Origin: Duganella sp. Root336D2
GTDB taxonomy: Bacteria > Pseudomonadota > Gammaproteobacteria > Burkholderiales > Burkholderiaceae_D
DNA: 64,000 nucleotides
Assembly: GCF_001425005.1 (NCBI RefSeq)
Contig: NZ_LMDB01000035.1
Coordinates: 13,005 to 77,004 of the forward strand
Direction: 5' to 3'
Part shown: positions 17,287 to 26,631 of the stretch, in pieces
Numbering within the stretch: the first letter of the stretch is position 1
Layout: each line of letters starts with the position of its first letter
Position numbers and translations under genes: made by a program
Notes under the pieces: model-generated
The model's input: only the letters and a program-made list of their open reading frames with translations
Told to the model about the DNA's origin: nothing
Database searches by the model: none

Positions 17287-18153
17287 ATGTCCATGTTTTC
17301 CCTCCGCACCATTCAATCGGCCCTGTTCGCAGCAGGTGTGCTGTTCGCCGCTGCCGGCGCCCAAGCCCAGCAGGTGCTGCGCGTTTCCGCCATTCCTGAC
17401 GAAGCACCGACCGAGCTGCAGCGCAAGTTCAAGCCCCTCGGCGATTACCTCGAGAAGAAACTGGCGATGAAGGTCGAGTTCACTCCCGTGACCGATTACG
17501 CCGCTTCGGTGGAGGGCCTGGTGAACGGCAAGCTGGACATGGTCTGGTTCGGCGGCTTCACTTTCGTGCAAGCCAACCACATGAGCAAAGGCAAGGTCGT
17601 GCCGCTGGTGCAGCGCGTGGAAGATGAGAAATTCCGCTCCGTTTTCGTCACCACCAACAAGTCGATCAATTCGCTGGCCGACCTGAAAGGCAAAACCCTG
17701 AGTTTCGGATCCGAGTCCTCGACTTCCGGCCACCTGATGCCACGCTCCTTCCTGCTGGCAGCCAAGATCGATCCGGACACCGACCTGAAACGCATTTCCT
17801 TCTCCGGCGCGCATGACGCCACCGTGGCTGCCGTAGCCGGCGGCAAGGTCGATGCCGGTGCACTGAATATCTCGGTGTGGGAAAAACTGAACGAACAGAA
17901 GAAGGTCGATCCCGCCGTGGTGCGCGTGTTCTACACCACCCCGGCCTACTACGACTACAACTGGACCGTCCGTTCCGACATGCCGGAAGCGCTGAAGAAA
18001 AAGATCAGCGACGCCTTCCTGGCGCTGGACAGCGCCAAGCCTGAAGACAAAGCCATCCTGGACCTGCAGCGCGCGTCGAAATTCATCCCGACCAAGGCTG
18101 CCAACTACACCAATATCGAAGCGGCAGCCAAGAACGCCGGCCTGCTGAAGTAA
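17287..18153 (+). CDS. PhnD-like periplasmic binding protein, putative selenate/selenium oxyanion ABC importer
   Basis: The protein is 288 residues with a signal peptide (LFAAGVLFAAAGAQAQQ). The body is the PhnD/PtxB fold (RVSAIPDEAPTELQRKF, DYAASVEGLVNGKLDMVWFGGFTF, SFGSESSTSGHLMP, TTPAYYDYNW). From memory this version matches the NCBI family called putative selenate ABC transporter substrate-binding protein rather than true phosphonate-binding PhnD. The placement within 17 kb of senABC and beside egtDB supports a selenium role, but the ligand is inferred; phosphonate or phosphite remain possible. It is the first gene of a five-gene operon (gaps of 3 bases, 3 bases, a 4-base overlap and 3 bases). 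Confidence 0.78.
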   Translation: MSMFSLRTIQSALFAAGVLFAAAGAQAQQVLRVSAIPDEAPTELQRKFKPLGDYLEKKLAMKVEFTPVTDYAASVEGLVNGKLDMVWFGGFTFVQANHMSKGKVVPLVQRVEDEKFRSVFVTTNKSINSLADLKGKTLSFGSESSTSGHLMPRSFLLAAKIDPDTDLKRISFSGAHDATVAAVAGGKVDAGALNISVWEKLNEQKKVDPAVVRVFYTTPAYYDYNWTVRSDMPEALKKKISDAFLALDSAKPEDKAILDLQRASKFIPTKAANYTNIEAAAKNAGLLK

Positions 18154-18156
18154 TCA

Positions 18157-18978
18157 ATGTCTTCTGCCTGGTACGAACTGCAAGGCCTGTCGGTCCGCCA
18201 CATCGGCGGTTCGCGCGGCCTTGCGCTGCAAGACCTTTCGCTGAACTTCGAGCCTGGCGAGCAGGTGGCGCTGATCGGTCCTTCGGGCGCCGGCAAGACG
18301 ACCCTGCTCTCCACACTGGCTTGCGCCCACCGTCCCGATGGCGGCGGCTTCAAGGCCTTCGGCACCGATCCCTGGCAACTGACCGACGCCGGACGGCACG
18401 CGATGCGGGCGCGCCTTTTCCTGGCGCCGCAAACGCCGCCGCTGCCGCCGCGCCAGCGCGTAGTGACGGCCGTACTGGCTGCGCGACTGCCGCACTGGAG
18501 CCTTGGCAAGGCGCTGCTCTCGCTGTTCAAGCCCGCCGATCCGGAAGCGGCTTACCGTGCGCTGACCCGCTTCAACCTTGGCGACAAACTGTATTCCCGC
18601 GTCGACCGCTTGTCCGGCGGCGAACGCCAGCGCTGCGGCCTGGCGCGGCTGCTGCTGTCATCGGCGCAGGCATTGCTGGTCGACGAGCCGCTGTCGGCGC
18701 TCGATCCGGCGCTGTCGCAGCTGACGCTGAACACCCTGCAGCAGGAAGCGCGCGAGCGCAACGCGTTGCTGGTGTGCAGCCTGCACCAGGTCGACCTGGC
18801 GCTGGCCCATTTCCCGCGCATCGTCGCGTTGAAGAATGGCCGCGTCGCTTTCGACCTGCCGCGCGGCCAGGTCACGCAAGCCATGATCGACGAACTCTAT
18901 CTCGGCGAACTGCCGCCGGCGAATTCGCCGCAGCCGGACGAGATGGCCGCCAAACTGGCCGTTGGGGCATGCCTGTAA
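18157..18978 (+). CDS. ABC transporter ATP-binding protein, PhnC-like
   Basis: The protein is 273 residues, starting 3 bases after the binding-protein stop. ABC motifs are complete: Walker A GPSGAGKTT, signature LSGGERQRCGLARLL, Walker B ALLVDEPLSALDP and the H-loop in CSLHQVD. It energises the importer formed with the two following permeases. No C-terminal regulatory domain is visible. Confidence 0.9.
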   Translation: MSSAWYELQGLSVRHIGGSRGLALQDLSLNFEPGEQVALIGPSGAGKTTLLSTLACAHRPDGGGFKAFGTDPWQLTDAGRHAMRARLFLAPQTPPLPPRQRVVTAVLAARLPHWSLGKALLSLFKPADPEAAYRALTRFNLGDKLYSRVDRLSGGERQRCGLARLLLSSAQALLVDEPLSALDPALSQLTLNTLQQEARERNALLVCSLHQVDLALAHFPRIVALKNGRVAFDLPRGQVTQAMIDELYLGELPPANSPQPDEMAAKLAVGACL

Positions 18979-18981
18979 GCG

Positions 18982-19827
18982 ATGCATAACGTTCCTGCCG
19001 TTCCCCTCTCGCCCCTCCATCCGGATCCCGCATGGCGGCGGCGCCTGGCAACGATCGCCGTCGGCATCTTGCTGCTGTGGCCGCTGGTGGCGGCGACCGA
19101 GTTCTACCCCTGGACGCTGTTCGACATGCAAAGCCTGCGCGCCGCATGGCGTTTCCTGTCCGATTTCCTGCAGCCTGCGCATGACGCGGAATTCCTCGCC
19201 ATGGTCGCGCGCGAAGCATGGAAGACGGTGGCCATTGCCACCTGCGGCCTGACGCTCGCACTGCTTGGCGCCATTCCCGCCACGCTGGTGGTCACCGAGC
19301 GCCTGTCGATTTCGCGCATCGGCGCAGGCCGCATCTCGGCCCTCCCACGTATCCTGCGCCAGCTGGTGCGCTGGCTGCTGGTCCTGCTGCGCAGCGTACC
19401 GGAACTGGTGTGGGCGCTGCTCTTTGTGCGCATCTTCAGCCTGGGGCCAACCGCCGGCGTGCTGGCCATCGCCCTGACCTACGCCGGCATGCTGGGCAAA
19501 GTGTATGCCGAGATCCTGGAGTCCACCGATCATCATGCCAGCGACGTGCTGCTGCAAAACGGCAGCGGGCGCCTGGCTGCCTTGCTGTATGGCGCCCTTC
19601 CTGAAGCGGCATCCGAATTGGTGTCGTACACGGTCTATCGCTGGGAATGCGCGATCCGCGGCTCCGTGATCATGGGCTTTGTCGGCGCCGGCGGCCTGGG
19701 GCAGCGCATGGATGAATCGACCAAGATGCTGGCCGGCGGCGAAGTATCGACCATGCTGATCGTGTTCGTGCTGCTGGTGGCCCTGGCGGACCTGGTGTCC
19801 AAATACCTGCGGCGGAGGCTCGGATGA
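18982..19827 (+). CDS. ABC transporter permease, PhnE-like (first)
   Basis: The protein is 281 residues with about six membrane helices (LATIAVGILLLWPLVAAT, VAIATCGLTLALLGAIPATL, LLVLLRSVPELVWALLFV and others). The coupling EAA loop reads SYTVYRWECAIRGSVIMGFVG, typical of the PhnE family. The start follows the ATPase stop by 3 bases, and the end overlaps the next permease start by 4 bases (ATGA). It forms the membrane channel with the second permease. Confidence 0.88.
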   Translation: MHNVPAVPLSPLHPDPAWRRRLATIAVGILLLWPLVAATEFYPWTLFDMQSLRAAWRFLSDFLQPAHDAEFLAMVAREAWKTVAIATCGLTLALLGAIPATLVVTERLSISRIGAGRISALPRILRQLVRWLLVLLRSVPELVWALLFVRIFSLGPTAGVLAIALTYAGMLGKVYAEILESTDHHASDVLLQNGSGRLAALLYGALPEAASELVSYTVYRWECAIRGSVIMGFVGAGGLGQRMDESTKMLAGGEVSTMLIVFVLLVALADLVSKYLRRRLG

Positions 19828-20612
19828 ACCATATGCCTGCGCCACCCGCGCGCAACTGGTCGGGCTGGCTGTTCGCCGCCGCGCTCATCGTCCTGGTGGT
19901 GGCCAGTTTCGCGACGCTGTCGCTCAAGCTGGGCGACCTGTTCACAATTGAAGCCATGCACAGCATGGGCGACTTCCTGGCTGGATTCGCCCCGCCGGAA
20001 ATGGCCGGCGGCTTCCTGCGCAAAACCGGCATCGCCACGATAGAAACGCTGGCCATGTCGGCGCTGGGCACCCTGCTTGCGGTGGCGGGCGGCCTGCTGC
20101 TGGCGATCCCCGGCGCCGGACGTTTCGGCCGTGCGCCGCGCGCAGTGGTGCGCGGCATGCTCAACGTGCTGCGCTCGATCCCCGAACTGGTATGGGCCTC
20201 GATCCTGCTGGTGGCCGCGGGCCTGGGACCGTTTGCCGGCACGATGGCGCTGGCCGCCCACACGGCAGGCGTATTGGGTCGCCTGTTTGCCGACGCGCTG
20301 GAAAACGCGCCGCCGCTGCCGGAACAAAGCCTGCGCCTGAACGGCGCCACGCCGATGGCCGCCTTTTTCTATGCAACGCTGCCGCAGACGCTGCCGCAAA
20401 TGCTGTCCTACACGCTCTATCGGTGGGAAAACAATATCCGCGCCGCCGCCGTGCTGGGCGTGGTGGGCGCCGGCGGCCTGGGACAAATGCTCAAATTCCA
20501 CCTCTCCCTGTTCCAGATGGAGCGCGCCGCCACGGTGATCCTGGCCATGCTCCTGCTGGTGGCCGTGGTCGATGCCTTGAGCTTCGCGTTGCGCCGTTCA
20601 CTGACCCGATAA
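19824..20612 (+). CDS. ABC transporter permease, PhnE-like (second)
   Basis: The protein is 262 residues and homologous to the preceding permease: same RSIPELVWASILLVAAGLG segment and EAA-like loop (LSYTLYRWENNIRAAAVLGVVG). Two distinct PhnE-like permeases in tandem suggest a heterodimeric channel. Translation is coupled to the upstream gene by overlap. Confidence 0.88.
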   Translation: MNHMPAPPARNWSGWLFAAALIVLVVASFATLSLKLGDLFTIEAMHSMGDFLAGFAPPEMAGGFLRKTGIATIETLAMSALGTLLAVAGGLLLAIPGAGRFGRAPRAVVRGMLNVLRSIPELVWASILLVAAGLGPFAGTMALAAHTAGVLGRLFADALENAPPLPEQSLRLNGATPMAAFFYATLPQTLPQMLSYTLYRWENNIRAAAVLGVVGAGGLGQMLKFHLSLFQMERAATVILAMLLLVAVVDALSFALRRSLTR

Positions 20613-20615
20613 ACC

Positions 20616-21296
<681 letters not shown>

Positions 21297-21321
21297 AACT
21301 CATTATTTTTCTCACAAATTC

Positions 21322-21349
21322 TTGGCTTTTTTGGTAAGCGGAGTATTAT
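21322..21349 (+). promoter_or_regulatory. Probable promoter of the small HTH gene
   Basis: TTGGCT (21322-21327) and TATTAT (21344-21349) are 16 bases apart in an unusually AT-rich stretch. They would give a 5' leader of about 78 bases. Confidence 0.5.
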
Positions 21350-21433
21350 TTAATTAACTTGCTTCGTTATCAATACAACATGCAAGCCTGCTTTTTCTAT
21401 CCACGTAGTTAACAACGTCAGGAGGAGCAAAAA

Positions 21434-21721
21434 ATGAGCGTAAGGCAGAAGAAACTCGAACTAATCGAGGCAATGAACAGGGCTCGCGCCCTGGAACCAT
21501 CCAGCTTCGTACCTAATAAACTGCTCGACACGCTAATCGAGAAGATGCACCTGAAGAATGACGCGGAGCTCTGCAGGGTGCTGGAAGTGCAACCACCTAT
21601 CATCAGCAAGATCCGTCACCGCAAGCTCGCAGTCGGGGCCACCATCCTGTTGCGTATGCATGAGAAATCTGAGCTTTCTATCCGGGAGCTCAAAGAACTG
21701 TCGAATGCCTCAGTACACTGA
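21434..21721 (+). CDS. Small HTH DNA-binding-like protein, 95 residues
   Basis: A perfect AGGAGG at 21420-21425 precedes the ATG. The sequence is charged and helical; residues about 40-75 (NDAELCRVLEVQPPIISKIR) read like a phage-repressor-type helix-turn-helix. No ligand or oligomerisation domain is present. It stands alone between the importer operon and the TetR gene (convergent), with its own promoter. The role is unknown; a small transcriptional regulator is the best guess. Confidence 0.7.
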   Translation: MSVRQKKLELIEAMNRARALEPSSFVPNKLLDTLIEKMHLKNDAELCRVLEVQPPIISKIRHRKLAVGATILLRMHEKSELSIRELKELSNASVH

Positions 21722-21784
21722 GCTCAGTTCACGCTGAGATTGATGCCAGGCGCCGGCATCGCATTCACCGGCGCCGCTTCCGCC

Positions 21785-22342
21785 CTAGCGGTCCAGCCGT
21801 TCCCGCAACCGCTTCAACGCCGCCCTGAACGTCGCCGGCCTGTTGAACGCGCGTGACAGCACCAGCGCTCCCTGTATTCCACCTACGACTTCCTCCGCCA
21901 GCGCAGTCGCTTCCCTGCCTTTGTGCCCGGCGCGCGCCAATGCCGCCGCCAGCGCGTTGATCCACTCTTCAAAATAATCGCGCACGGCTTCGGCAAAGCG
22001 GTCGCGCTCATTGCCAAGCGCGAACACACCCACCAGGCACACGCGTTGCCCGGACAGGAAATAGCGCTCCACCTCCGCAAACATGGCGGCGATGCCCTGC
22101 CCTGCATCCGCGTTCTCACGCAGCGGCTCGAAGACATGCAGGCGAAACCACTGGTCGATTTCCTGCAGCACGGCAGCGGCCATCTCGTCCTTCCCGCCCG
22201 GGAAGAAGTGGTAGATGCTGCCCTTGCCCAGCTTCGTCCCTTCCGTGATGCGGGACAGGCTGGCGCCTTCAAAACCATAGGTGCGGAACACCTCGGCCAC
22301 CAGGGGGATCACGTCTTCCCGTTCCGCGACAACGCGTGCCAT
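21785..22342 (-). CDS. TetR/AcrR family regulator
   Basis: The protein is 185 residues. The N-terminal TetR HTH is clear (LVAEVFRTYGFEGASLSRITEG ... GSIYHFFPGGKDEM), and the C-terminal helical domain resembles the LmrA/YxaF-type ligand domain (GVFALGNERDRFAEAVRDYF). It begins 2 bases after the stop of the DUF1348 gene, so it is the second cistron of that operon and probably represses it through the twin operators at 22835-22866. Confidence 0.92.
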   Translation of the reverse strand: MARVVAEREDVIPLVAEVFRTYGFEGASLSRITEGTKLGKGSIYHFFPGGKDEMAAAVLQEIDQWFRLHVFEPLRENADAGQGIAAMFAEVERYFLSGQRVCLVGVFALGNERDRFAEAVRDYFEEWINALAAALARAGHKGREATALAEEVVGGIQGALVLSRAFNRPATFRAALKRLRERLDR

Positions 22343-22344
22343 GC

Positions 22345-22815
22345 TCAGAGCCCCAGTTCGCTCAGGCCTGGATGGTCGGCAGGACGCGGCCCGCTGCGGT
22401 CCCAGAAGAACTTGCGTTCCTCAGGTTTGATCGGGTGCTCGTTGATGCTGGCATGGCGGTGCTGCATCAAGCCGTTTTCGTCGAACTCCCAGTTTTCATT
22501 GCCGTAGGCGCGGTACCACTGGCCCGAATCGTCATGGTATTCATAGGCGAAGCGCACACCGATGCGGCTACCGTCGTGGGCCCACAATTCCTTGATCAGG
22601 CGGTAATCCAGCTCGCGCGTCCACTTGCGCTTGAGCAGGGCAACGATGGCGGCGCGGCCCTGTGCGAATTCGCTGCGATTGCGCCACCAGCTATCTTCCG
22701 TATAAGCGAGGGAGACCTTTTCCGGATCACGGGTATTCCAGCCGTTTTCGGCCAGCCGGACTTTTCCGATGGCGCTGGCGCGGGTGAAGGGTGGTACAGG
22801 TGCTCGGACTGACAT
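22345..22815 (-). CDS. NTF2-like (SnoaL/DUF1348) family protein
   Basis: The protein is 156 residues. KVRLAENGWNTRDPEKVSLAYTEDSWWRNR and RAYGNENWEFDENGLMQHRHASIN are typical of DUF1348, a small alpha+beta NTF2-like barrel. The catalytic role is unknown; members often sit with TetR regulators in stress or detoxification operons. AGGA precedes the ATG. Expression is probably controlled by the TetR encoded directly downstream. Confidence 0.9.
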   Translation of the reverse strand: MSVRAPVPPFTRASAIGKVRLAENGWNTRDPEKVSLAYTEDSWWRNRSEFAQGRAAIVALLKRKWTRELDYRLIKELWAHDGSRIGVRFAYEYHDDSGQWYRAYGNENWEFDENGLMQHRHASINEHPIKPEERKFFWDRSGPRPADHPGLSELGL

Positions 22816-22834
22816 GGTTTTATCCTTTCAAATG

Positions 22835-22866
22835 TACCGATCGGATCACTATTTACCGATCGGTAC
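22835..22866 (-). promoter_or_regulatory. Twin TetR operators
   Basis: ACCGATCGG occurs at 22836-22844 and again at 22855-22863, each centred on the palindrome CCGATCGG and each with TACCGATCGG context, 19 bases apart. They lie 20-50 bases upstream of the DUF1348 start, where the promoter must be, consistent with cooperative binding of two TetR dimers. Confidence 0.7.
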
Positions 22867-22885
22867 AACAAGGATAGCACGTTTT

Positions 22886-23641
22886 TCAAACGTTGTAGTG
22901 GCGGGCGTAGCGGCCGTCCAGGTTCGCCAGCGGCATCATCACGAACAGGTCGGCGCTTTCGAAATCAGGATCCCAGGCCGGCGCGCCGCAAATCCAGGCG
23001 CCGGAGCGCAGGTAGCCTTTCAGTAAAGGCGGCACCTGGGCTACGCGCGCGGACTCGACCTTCTCCACCGGGAACGGCAGGTGTGGCGTGACGCGATATT
23101 CCATTGGCGCCAAATGCTTTTCGTGCAATTGCTGGTACACGGCAACCGCGTTGTGGCCGCCGTCGGCCAGGCTGATGCTGGCGCAGCCGATCAGGTATTC
23201 GCATTGGTGGCGGCGCATGTATTCGGCCAGGCCGGTCCACAGCAGCATGATCACGCTGCCGCCGCGGTAATCCGGATGGATGCAGGCGCGGCCCGCTTCC
23301 ACGATACGGCTGCGCAGGTGCTTCAGGCGACCGAGATCGAATTCGTTCTCAGAGTAGTGGCGGCCCAGTTTACGGGCGCCGGCGGGGTTCAGCAGGCGGT
23401 AGGTGCCGACCACTTTCAGGGTGGCGGTGTCGCGCACGATCAGGTGGTCGCAGGCGGCGTCGAATTCGTCGCAATCCAGGCCATCCGGTGTCGCCAGGGC
23501 GGTCAGCCCCTGGTTTTCGATGAAGACTTTATAGCGCAGGCGTTGGACTTCGCGCACTTCTTCCGGGGTGGCTGCCATGCTCAATGCCAGTCGCGGGGTG
23601 GAAACCCGCTGTTCGGCGGTAGCAATCGTCGTAGTTTGCAT
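22886..23641 (-). CDS. olsB: L-ornithine N-alpha-acyltransferase OlsB-like
   Basis: The protein is 251 residues. It has the GNAT-type fold used by OlsB, which transfers a 3-hydroxyacyl chain from acyl carrier protein to ornithine to make lyso-ornithine lipid. Recognisable segments: EVQRLRYKVFIENQG, CDHLIVRD, VGTYRLL, EAGRACIHPDYRGGSVIMLLW and LIGCASISLADGGHNAVAVY. The acyl-chain transferase OlsA is not in the window. AAAGGA lies before the ATG. The gene diverges from nothing obvious; the TnpB relic lies upstream. Confidence 0.8.
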   Translation of the reverse strand: MQTTTIATAEQRVSTPRLALSMAATPEEVREVQRLRYKVFIENQGLTALATPDGLDCDEFDAACDHLIVRDTATLKVVGTYRLLNPAGARKLGRHYSENEFDLGRLKHLRSRIVEAGRACIHPDYRGGSVIMLLWTGLAEYMRRHQCEYLIGCASISLADGGHNAVAVYQQLHEKHLAPMEYRVTPHLPFPVEKVESARVAQVPPLLKGYLRSGAWICGAPAWDPDFESADLFVMMPLANLDGRYARHYNV

Positions 23642-23719
23642 GCTTCGTCCTTTCTGTAGTGACGAAGCCAGTTTGCTGCTCTATTGCTGCACGAACATGA
23701 CAACCATGTGTCAGCAATA

Positions 23720-23783
23720 TGACTTGGCCTCCACCCCGCCCTCGGCCGCTGGCCGCCGCATACGCGGAAAGGACGGGGATTCC
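23720..23783 (-). mobile_element. IS200/IS605-type right end (omega-RNA region remnant)
   Basis: Read on the minus strand, GGAATCCCCGTCC directly follows the TnpB stop, and GGGCGGGG plus TGGAGG lie about 30 bases further on, forming the imperfect hairpin typical of IS605/IS1341 right ends, which in active elements also carries the TnpB guide RNA. The loop here is longer than usual. Confidence 0.55.
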
Positions 23784-24533
23784 TACTGCGCCGCAACCAG
23801 CGACAGGCTGGTTGAAGTCGCGTCGGAGGCTTCCTGCTTCACAAAGTGGCCCAACTGCACCGGCTCTCCACAGGCTAGCAAGCGGAGTCCCCGCTCAAGT
23901 ACGTTCATGGCACTAACCACGTCAGCGTGGTTTCGGTAGCTGCATGCAGTGCACTCGAAAGCGGCCTGCGTGCGGCGATTCGCTGACGACACGAAGCCGC
24001 AACATGGGCAAGTCTGCCAGTTTATAGGACAGTTGGCGCCTGAATTCGCCCCAGCCCTGGTCCATGATGCTACGGTTCAAGCCACGTTTTTGGATTCTCA
24101 ACGCACACAATGGCGTGTTCCGTGCTGATTACCTTGCTGGCCTTATGCAGGAAGTCGCGGCGCATATTGGCGATACGCGGGTGCAGCCGCTGCACACGGG
24201 CCTTGCCCTTGCGCCAGTTCTTGCTGAACTTTACTTTGCGGCTGATTTGATTTTGATACCTCGCCAGGCGCTGCCGATGGCGTTTGAAACAGTTCGCGGG
24301 TTCGATGGGAGTGCCATCGCTCAGCGTCGCAAAGCGGACTATGCCAACGTCGGTCCCCACTGCCGACGTTGTCGCAATAGGCACGATGTCGACCTCGCGC
24401 TGCGTCAGGACGGAAACAAACCATTTGCCAGCAACGCGAGTGACCGTCACATTACGTACCGCACCCGGTACCGTTCGGCTTTTCCGGTACCGCAACCAGC
24501 CTAGTTTGGGGAGGAAGATCCTATTCTGCCCTT
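23783..24533 (-). pseudogene. tnpB: Decayed TnpB (OrfB) RNA-guided nuclease gene
   Basis: Three minus-strand fragments reconstruct the middle and end of TnpB: FLPKLGWLRYRKSR and GTDVGIVRFATLSDGT (RuvC-I Asp), AIVCVENPK (RuvC-II Glu), GLNRSIMDQGWGEFRRQLSYKL, then TCPCCGFVSSANRRTQ with the zinc finger and NHADVVSAMNVLERG (RuvC-III Asp). The first about 120 residues are missing. Two internal deletions with frame change lie near 24070-24090 (after VENPK) and near 24010 (after SYKLA). No TnpA is present. It cannot make an active nuclease. Confidence 0.85.
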
Positions 24534-24559
24534 AACGACCGGGTTTGCCGCGCGCCGGA

Positions 24560-25069
24560 TCAAGCCTTCTTCGGACGGCCGGTCTTCAGTTGCGGCAGTG
24601 AAGCCAGAACTTGCTTGAGCGTAGCCATATCCAGGCGGCTGATCAGGGCGACGCCAATGCGCAACAACTCGGATTTTTTGACTTCAATGCCGTTTTTCAA
24701 GCAGGTCTTCTTGACCTGGCCCAGCACCGCGTACTCGGACTCCGGCATGGTGAAGCTGTCGCGCACGAGTTTTTCCTTGTGCTGCTTGGCCGGTTTTTCC
24801 ACCTTGGCCGCCTTGGCTGGCTTGGCGACTGGCGCCGTTGCTGCAGCAGGCTTGGCGGCGGCTACGCGTTTGGCGGCAGGCTTGGCGGCTGCAGGCTTGG
24901 CTGCTGGCTTGGTAGCAACTGCTGCAGTCTTGGCCGCGGCTGGCGCGCGCTTCGCGGCGGGCTTGGCGGCCGGTTTTGCTGCCGGTTTGGCGGGGGGGTT
25001 GGCGGCGGGTTTGGCGGCAGCTTTGGTTGCCGGCTTGGCGGCTGGAGCTTTGGCTTTCGTTGCGTTCAT
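24560..25069 (-). CDS. Histone H1-like Lys/Ala/Pro-rich protein
   Basis: The protein is 169 residues. Residues 1-95 are low-complexity repeats of AAKPAAKP-type units, strongly basic like the C-terminal tails of histone H1. Residues about 100-169 form a distinct domain (RDSFTMPESEYAVLGQVKKTC ... ELLRIGVALISRLDMATLKQVL) ending in TGRPKKA, an AT-hook-like tail. It probably binds DNA non-specifically; this is inferred from composition. The repeat tract is prone to length change. It lies 42 bases downstream of ppx on the same strand. Confidence 0.8.
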   Translation of the reverse strand: MNATKAKAPAAKPATKAAAKPAANPPAKPAAKPAAKPAAKRAPAAAKTAAVATKPAAKPAAAKPAAKRVAAAKPAAATAPVAKPAKAAKVEKPAKQHKEKLVRDSFTMPESEYAVLGQVKKTCLKNGIEVKKSELLRIGVALISRLDMATLKQVLASLPQLKTGRPKKA

Positions 25070-25111
25070 GGATACTCCATTATTGAATAATATAAACAGT
25101 ATATACGATTA

Positions 25112-26578
25112 TTACGCAACAGTACGAACGCCAAAATCCACGCCGATTTCGTCCCAGAACTCCTGCTCCTTCTCGATCAGGTAGGACAGGGTCGGATGGC
25201 TGGTGACGCAATCGCGCTTCAGTTCCAGGTCGATGCGATTCTTCATGCGCAACCGCACGGAGCGGTCGTCAACCTCTATGCGGCAATGCATGAACATGAT
25301 GGCCAGCCGCAAGGCCACCACCGCCTTGGCGAAATCGCTGTCGGTCAAATGCTCGCTGACCTTGCGCAGGTTGCCTTTCTGGGCCAGGACCAGGCGGCCC
25401 ATCAGCTTTTGCTCACGGGTGGTAAAGCCCGGCAGGTCGGCATTTTCGATCATGTAGGCGGAGTGCTTGTGGTAGCCGGTCTGCGACACCACCAGCCCTA
25501 CTTCGTGCAACTGGGCACCCCAGGACAGGTGGCGCAACAAGGCATCGTTGGCAGGCTTCATCTGCTGGAACAGCCTGGTGGCCGCCTCCGACACGCGAAC
25601 GCCGCGCTCGGATTCGGTGTGGAAGCGCGCCAGGAATGCGCCGACCGACTCGTCGCGCCGGTCGCGGCGGGTGGAACGCAAGTACAAGTCCCACATCACG
25701 CCCATGCGCAGGCCGGCATCGATCGGCTCCAGCTTTTCGATGCCCAATTCCTGCACCACCGCGATCAGGATCGCCAGCCCCCCGATGACGGTGCTGGCAC
25801 GGTCCGGCCGCAGGCCCGGCATGTCGATCTTCGATACCTGGCCGAACTCGATAAAGCGCTTGCGCACCGCATTCAGGGCCGCCAGCGTAATGCCGTCGCC
25901 CAGCTTGTTCTTTTCGATGATGTCGCCGATGGCGCGGATAGTGCCCGAGGAGCCGTAAGCCCGCCTCCAGTACTCCGGATGGTAAGGCGGCGCCCCATCC
26001 TCGAAATGCGAGCGCGCCGACAGCACGGCTGCCTCAAAAGAACGGGCATCGACCCTGCCGCCTACGAAGAAGGAAAGGCTTTGCTTGACGCTGCCCACGC
26101 TGAACGACTCGACGCGCTCGATATCCAGCCCGCGCCCGAGGATCAGCTCCGTCGAGCCGCCGCCGATGTCGACCACCAGCCGGCTCTCATTCGGCTGCCC
26201 CAGCGCGTTGGCCACGCCCATGTAGATCAGCCGCCCCTCTTCCTCGCCGGAGATGATCTCGATCGGGTAGCCGATAGCCTGCTCCAGCTGCGGCAGGAAG
26301 TCCGCCGCATTGCGCGCCTGGCGCAGGATGGCGGTGGCGACCACGCGCACGCCGTCGAAGTCGTAGGCGGCCAGCGCCACGCGGAAATTCTTCAGGCAGA
26401 CCAGCGCCCGTTGCAGCGCTTCATCGGTAAGGTTGCCGGCGGCATCCAGGCCGGCAGCAAGGCGGATTGGTTCGCGCATGCTGTTGAGCACGCGGATCCT
26501 GCCTCCATCGTGCTGGCCGATGGAGAGTCGAAAACTGTTGGAACCCAGGTCCACTGCGGCGTACATCGAGGAATCCAT
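25112..26578 (-). CDS. ppx: Exopolyphosphatase / guanosine pentaphosphate phosphatase (Ppx/GppA)
   Basis: The protein is 488 residues. The N-terminal ASKHA ATPase-like fold has AAVDLGSNSFRLSIG, GEEEGRLIYMG (catalytic Glu) and LVVDIGGGSTELILG. The C-terminal HD-like domain (HEVGLVVSQTGYHKHSAYMIENADLPGFTTREQ) is typical of Ppx. It removes terminal phosphate from polyphosphate or converts pppGpp to ppGpp; the two activities cannot be separated by eye. No ppk is adjacent. Confidence 0.92.
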   Translation of the reverse strand: MDSSMYAAVDLGSNSFRLSIGQHDGGRIRVLNSMREPIRLAAGLDAAGNLTDEALQRALVCLKNFRVALAAYDFDGVRVVATAILRQARNAADFLPQLEQAIGYPIEIISGEEEGRLIYMGVANALGQPNESRLVVDIGGGSTELILGRGLDIERVESFSVGSVKQSLSFFVGGRVDARSFEAAVLSARSHFEDGAPPYHPEYWRRAYGSSGTIRAIGDIIEKNKLGDGITLAALNAVRKRFIEFGQVSKIDMPGLRPDRASTVIGGLAILIAVVQELGIEKLEPIDAGLRMGVMWDLYLRSTRRDRRDESVGAFLARFHTESERGVRVSEAATRLFQQMKPANDALLRHLSWGAQLHEVGLVVSQTGYHKHSAYMIENADLPGFTTREQKLMGRLVLAQKGNLRKVSEHLTDSDFAKAVVALRLAIMFMHCRIEVDDRSVRLRMKNRIDLELKRDCVTSHPTLSYLIEKEQEFWDEIGVDFGVRTVA

Positions 26579-26631
26579 TTATATCGTTTATAACGAAAAT
26601 GGTAGCACAGTACGCCCTCAGTGTTACGCAG

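Noticed and set aside
17287..20612. Reading the ABC operon as a phosphonate (phnCDE) importer
   Set aside because: Family resemblance is real, but no phosphonate catabolism genes are near, whereas selenium genes are; the selenium reading is preferred, though not proven.
24611..25184. Plus-strand frames opposite the H1-like gene
   Set aside because: Gly/Ala/Leu repeats are the complement of the Lys/Ala/Pro repeat tract.
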